Below are positions 60,815-64,000 of a stretch of 64,000 nucleotides of DNA, piece after piece. The translations under genes and the position numbers were made by a program. Source of the stretch: Desulfofarcimen acetoxidans DSM 771 (lineage in GTDB: Bacteria > Bacillota > Desulfotomaculia > Desulfotomaculales > Desulfofarciminaceae); contig NC_013216.1 of NCBI RefSeq assembly GCF_000024205.1, forward strand, positions 2,728,001 to 2,792,000, given 5' to 3'. The notes below the pieces were generated by a model. The model was given only the letters and a program-made list of their open reading frames with translations. It ran no database searches and was not told where the DNA came from. Each line of letters begins with the position of its first letter. Within the stretch, counting starts at the first letter, position 1.

Positions 60815-61342
60815 TCACTTCAATCCAGAGTGATGCCGGATGATTTTATCTTTGTGTAGATTCACAAATGTACAACTGGGAGTTGTACCGCATTTCCTGC
60901 ATGCTATGTCGTAGGCAGAATTTATTGTATGGCATTCGGGACATGAGTAATGCTCAATCATTTCCGTATACCATTTTTCATACCCGACTTCTTTAATTCG
61001 TTCATGATATTTCCATAATTCAGTTCGATGTGGCATGTCGGTTTGAAACACTTTCAATTCTTCACAAGGGTATTCATTACATTCGCCACAGAATTCCACC
61101 CCTTTTTCTGCAGCGCAGCTTGTCATTTTGCATCTGCTTCTACAGTAAATGCACCGTTTATCTGCCCGGCAACCTTCGCATGCCAATTCTTCAACCGGTA
61201 TCTGAAAACGTTCTGCAATTTCTTTAAGCCTTTCCGGATCTTCTTTCGTTCCGATAAATAAGGTACAAGCAGGACAAAACAACCCGCACACGGCAGTAAG
61301 CCGTTTGTCTGGAGCACAAATATTTTCGTTAGCACTTTTCAT
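60815..61342 (-). CDS. DUF3795 cysteine-rich protein
   Basis: 175 residues from ATG at 61342 behind GGAGG. Cys-rich core AVCGLFCPACTLF, CEGCRADKRCIYCRSRCKM, CGECNEYPC as in DUF3795, plus a C-terminal zinc-ribbon pair (CPECHTINSAYDIACRKCG). It probably binds zinc or an Fe-S cluster. The function is unknown. Confidence 0.8.
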   Translation of the reverse strand: MKSANENICAPDKRLTAVCGLFCPACTLFIGTKEDPERLKEIAERFQIPVEELACEGCRADKRCIYCRSRCKMTSCAAEKGVEFCGECNEYPCEELKVFQTDMPHRTELWKYHERIKEVGYEKWYTEMIEHYSCPECHTINSAYDIACRKCGTTPSCTFVNLHKDKIIRHHSGLK

Positions 61343-61883
61343 AAAATTTTCAGTCCTCCTTTGAATCAATTTGACTTAAATTCCTTGCCCTACTCCATCT
61401 CCTATTATGAAGTAATTTGCTTTCATTTTAATGACCTCTGTATTATAAGTTATTTATAAAAGATTAATTGTCCATTGGAATGAAGTATTAATGAAATTGA
61501 CCTCTCACTTAAGTTATTGACTATAATTTACCACACCTATCTATGAAATCCTTTATTTTTAAACAAAATATAGTTATAATCCTTTGAAGAGTTGAGCAGT
61601 GGCGATCTAGCCCTCGCCAGAGACAAGGGCGCAAGCCTTGGGGAACTTACAAAAACCGGCTTAAGAGTACCGCCATGTTTCATCCTTACGGTTGAGGTGT
61701 ACAGACGTTGTGTCCTTGCTGTTTATTTATCTGAATTGGACATTAATAATCTCTACGATTGAAGGACGTGACCGCTGAAAACGTCGTGAAAAATTTAAAT
61801 AACCCAAATATTTTTATACAAACACCCCTTAAACAAAAACCGTTGGATGTTTGTAAAAAATGACAGTATTGCTTTCTAATTGT
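61343..61883. other. Gap holding a PEP-synthase-like fragment
   Basis: 541 bases. Apart from the fragment at 61586-61762 it is AT-rich. No tRNA, no credible gene and no clear promoter could be seen. Confidence 0.4.
61586..61762 (+). pseudogene. N-terminal fragment of a PEP synthase/rifampin phosphotransferase-type gene
   Basis: 59 codons without a start: EELSSGDLALARDKGASLGE, then LTKTGLRVPPCFILTVEVYRR, matching the N-terminal nucleotide-binding region of PPDK_N proteins (usual form GGKGANLGEL, then VPPGF). It stops at TGA 61760. Only this stub of a ~800-residue protein remains. Confidence 0.65.
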
Positions 61884-62558
61884 TTACCAAATTAACGGGA
61901 TCAAGCGATAACGTGTCTTTAAGCAATACTCTTTGTACTCCGGAAGGTCCAAAACCAGCATCTTTTCTTCGTTTATAATCCTAAGTATATTTATCAGCAA
62001 GCAGAGAGAAAAAGGCATTAACGCCCAATAAGAACCAAGCGCTAATGGCGTGAACAAATACATTAACGACATCCCTAAATACATTGGATGACGAACTATA
62101 GCATAGGGACCACTCGTTATAACCTGTTGATTCTCTTCGACCCTGATGGTAGAATGAGCATAACTATTTTCCCTGAGAGTAAAGAAAATCAAGACATAGC
62201 AAAAGAAGACAATGACGTTCGAAATGATGATAATCGGATTAGATATAACCGACCAATGATAACGGAAATCAAAGCCGGAAATCAAGAGACCCACCAAATG
62301 TAAGACCAACAGCATGACAACCTTGCGAGTATCTTCTTTATTACCACGCTGCATTCGTTTTGATATAAGCTCAGGTTTTTTCTTTGAAAAATAAGCAATA
62401 GTAAAAATCGTTTGCGTAAAAAACCCAACCAAATAAACCCATGCTTCCCAGTACATTAGTGAACCTGCGGAAAGAAATAAGGTAACTCCCATTACAATTA
62501 TAAAGATTATGTTACCAAAATAAGCTTTAAACCTAGACTCTCTAGCCTTGCCTTTCAT
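61884..62558 (-). CDS. Isoprenylcysteine methyltransferase-like membrane protein
   Basis: 224 residues from ATG at 62558 behind AGGAGG. About five membrane helices, and the conserved C-terminal motif GPYAIVRHPMYLG with later EEKML and LPEYKEYCLKTRYRLIP, as in ICMT/phospholipid methyltransferase-like proteins (PF04140/PF04191 types). The bacterial substrate is unknown. It lies 47 bases after the MerR-type regulator gene, likely one operon. Confidence 0.82.
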   Translation of the reverse strand: MKGKARESRFKAYFGNIIFIIVMGVTLFLSAGSLMYWEAWVYLVGFFTQTIFTIAYFSKKKPELISKRMQRGNKEDTRKVVMLLVLHLVGLLISGFDFRYHWSVISNPIIIISNVIVFFCYVLIFFTLRENSYAHSTIRVEENQQVITSGPYAIVRHPMYLGMSLMYLFTPLALGSYWALMPFSLCLLINILRIINEEKMLVLDLPEYKEYCLKTRYRLIPLIW

Positions 62559-62605
62559 AGGACACACCTCCTGCTTTTTTTGAAACAAGTACTAAAGTAA
62601 TTGCA

Positions 62606-63457
62606 TCACCTGCGTTTTGTCTTCCTCTTACCACCAGTTTGTTGACCAATCTCGGAATTGATATACTGCTCGTAAAGCTGATAATACTTTTTCCGGGCTG
62701 GTGGGAGAACATCGATAATCATTTCATTACGTAGGCGCTGAAGAGGTTGGAATAGTCCGAATTGTTGGGTGAGCTCCGCTAACAAAGGTATACTTCCGAT
62801 AAATTCAGAAGTTTCTCGGGCGAGGTGTTCAATCTCAGGGTCATCTTCGGACAGTTGGTCTAGCCCGATAATACATGCTCCAAAGTCCAAAGCAATTTGA
62901 TACTCCTCGGGGTGTGTATTCCAAAACTCAGCCAGGGCCCGAAAAGCGTCGTGGTAATATTCGCTCCATTGGAAATCATCTATGATACCGTATAATTTTT
63001 GTTGCTGGTTGTAAATTTCCGGACAGGTTCGAGCATAGTTTTCAATCTGATCTGTTCCCAGGATCTTAGCCATCTTTTGAAAAGTAGGGGATTCTAAAGA
63101 GTCCTCATCTAGACATACCATGTCTTCACTTAGCAATCTTTCAATTTTTAACACTCGTTCTTCAAGGCTTTTTTTCTCACTTAGAAGCTCCGCTCGCAAG
63201 GACTGCAAGACTTCCCACAAGGTTCTGTGATTGTGTATATCTCCCATAATTTCTTTGATGCGTTTTAGATCCAGTCCCAGGTATTTTAATCGTTTGATTA
63301 GTCGCATACGAGTTAGCTCCGCCGGACCATATAGGCGGTATCCTCCGGGAGAGCGCTTTGGTTCTTGTAATAAACCAATCTGATGGTAATAGATAATGCT
63401 TTTTAATGTAGTCCCAGTTAATTTAGCAAAATCGCTGATTTTAATTTTATTTTCCAC
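62606..63457 (-). CDS. MerR-family transcriptional regulator
   Basis: 283 residues. Winged helix at 1-70 (KISDFAKLTGTTLKSIIYYH, SPGGYRLYGPAELTRMRLI), a coiled-coil linker (LRAELLSEKKSLEERVLKIERLL), and a ~170-residue helical effector domain of unknown ligand, with no metal-binding Cys pair. Its promoter has the 19-base spacer typical of MerR-activated promoters. Confidence 0.92.
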   Translation of the reverse strand: MENKIKISDFAKLTGTTLKSIIYYHQIGLLQEPKRSPGGYRLYGPAELTRMRLIKRLKYLGLDLKRIKEIMGDIHNHRTLWEVLQSLRAELLSEKKSLEERVLKIERLLSEDMVCLDEDSLESPTFQKMAKILGTDQIENYARTCPEIYNQQQKLYGIIDDFQWSEYYHDAFRALAEFWNTHPEEYQIALDFGACIIGLDQLSEDDPEIEHLARETSEFIGSIPLLAELTQQFGLFQPLQRLRNEMIIDVLPPARKKYYQLYEQYINSEIGQQTGGKRKTKRR

Positions 63458-63483
63458 CGCTAACCCACCTTTCCTTATTAAAC

Positions 63484-63514
63484 ATTATAAACCCTGCCCC
63501 AAGGGCAGGGTCAA
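63484..63514 (-). promoter_or_regulatory. MerR-type promoter with 19-base spacer
   Basis: Minus strand TTGACC (63514-63509) and TATAAT (63489-63484) are 19 bases apart. Between them lies the inverted repeat ACCCTGCCC-n3-GGGCAGGGT (63491-63511). A long spacer holding a dyad is the hallmark of promoters that MerR proteins twist into shape, so the merR-ICMT operon should be autoregulated. Confidence 0.85.
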
Positions 63515-63522
63515 CTTGATTT

Positions 63523-63871
63523 TCAAAATGTACCACATGCTGAAACGGGTGATGTGTACGGCTTTAATTCCATGGCGACTGAATTATTATGCGACGATTG
63601 CTGAAATCTCTTCATCTGCTCTACTTTTGATTTTGTTAAATAAGGAATGGTGCTGAGACTCTGTTTAATATTGGACCGCCTGTCTGTACAGTACCTCATA
63701 GATGCCACGAATTGCCCAACATAAGGGCAGCAGAAAAGGCAGTTTTTGCAGAAATGAGAAAAAGATAGGCATATGCTGCCTATCGGAGAGGAGAATTCGC
63801 AGTGAGTATTTCACCTTGGCCGCAGTGAAGCTGTCGCTGTCACGCTCCGCAACGATTGAAACCGTTTCCAT
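63523..63871 (-). pseudogene. Possible remnants of coding sequence
   Basis: Two minus-strand frames (63523-63708 and 63665-63871) have protein-like ends (PYLTKSKVEQMKRFQQS; LQKLPFLLPLCWAIRGIYEV) but overlap in different frames and lack ribosome-binding sites. They could be the ends of decayed genes. I cannot name a family. Confidence 0.2.
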
Positions 63872-63886
63872 GAAAACAGTAACTCT

Positions 63887-64000
63887 TTAGCCCTCATTAT
63901 CCGCATCTTTGCCACTATACAATACTCTTCTAACTTTCATTACATCATCAATAGCCACATAATAGACGGTAAAATTATCTATATAGATTCGATAATAAGG
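63887..64000 (-). CDS. RelE/ParE-family toxin, 3' end only
   Basis: 37 codons at the right edge: YYRIYIDNFTVYYVAIDDVM, then KVRRVLYSGKDADNEG and stop. The strand pattern with 'RI.IDN..V.Y' and 'VRRVLY..RD' is the C-terminal half of RelE/ParE type II toxins. The start and the expected antitoxin gene lie beyond the window. Confidence 0.72.
   Translation of the reverse strand, partial: PYYRIYIDNFTVYYVAIDDVMKVRRVLYSGKDADNEG

Noticed and set aside
1-64000. CRISPR arrays, rRNA and tRNA genes
   Set aside because: No evenly spaced direct repeats and no cloverleaf or rRNA signature were noticed by eye on either strand; a covariance search would be needed to exclude a tRNA fully.

Overview
The window looks like chromosome of an anaerobic, spore-forming Firmicute of the Desulfotomaculum/Pelotomaculum (Peptococcaceae) kind. 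The evidence is a complete spoIIIA operon, the spoIVB-recN-argR-nadK-tlyA-dxs-ispA-xseB housekeeping block, an nfnAB electron-bifurcating transhydrogenase pair, fchA next to folD, and many GTG/TTG starts with strong GGAGG ribosome-binding sites. This is inferred from gene content and order, not from a database search.

Layout. 1-2820: the right part of an integrated element, ending with a large serine recombinase that interrupts spoIVB near its 3' end. 2821-13258: minus-strand block spoIVB, recN, argR, methyltransferase, nadK, tlyA, dxs, oapA, a long structured RNA that fits OLE RNA, ispA, xseB. 13370-20900: fchA, folD, rarA, a stalk-domain protein, an EamA transporter, xseA and two small unknown genes. 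20998-28497: nfnBA, then nusB, DUF2273, amaP, asp23, accC and a carboxyltransferase-AccB fusion. 28818-34255: spoIIIAA-AH, with a three-copy intergenic repeat in and around it. 34484-39161: an IS transposase fragment and a full-length Lhr-type helicase. 39263-54454: an accessory mosaic. It holds a BlaR1-like M56 peptidase fused to an amidase-like domain with its BlaI repressor and twin operators, a DUF3231 gene, a type I restriction-modification locus carrying a PrrC-like anticodon nuclease gene but a wrecked hsdR (5' loss, frameshift, IS3 insertion), a two-component system, a VCBS/TPR lipoprotein, and relics of an old duplication. 54535-64000: small regulators each beside one enzyme gene, decayed toxin-antitoxin genes, gene fragments, and the end of a RelE/ParE-type toxin.

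How the genes work together. The first two thirds is mostly conserved housekeeping (isoprenoid precursors, one-carbon folate metabolism, DNA repair, NADPH supply, pyruvate carboxylation) and sporulation. SpoIIIA proteins and SpoIVB both act around engulfment, so the interruption of spoIVB by a recombinase-bearing element raises the possibility of a skin-like element excised during sporulation. The last third is accessory and eroding. Its most notable parts are a sensor that seems to have an amidase domain with the catalytic Glu replaced where BlaR1 has its penicillin sensor, and an anticodon nuclease gene kept intact beside a dead restriction subunit.
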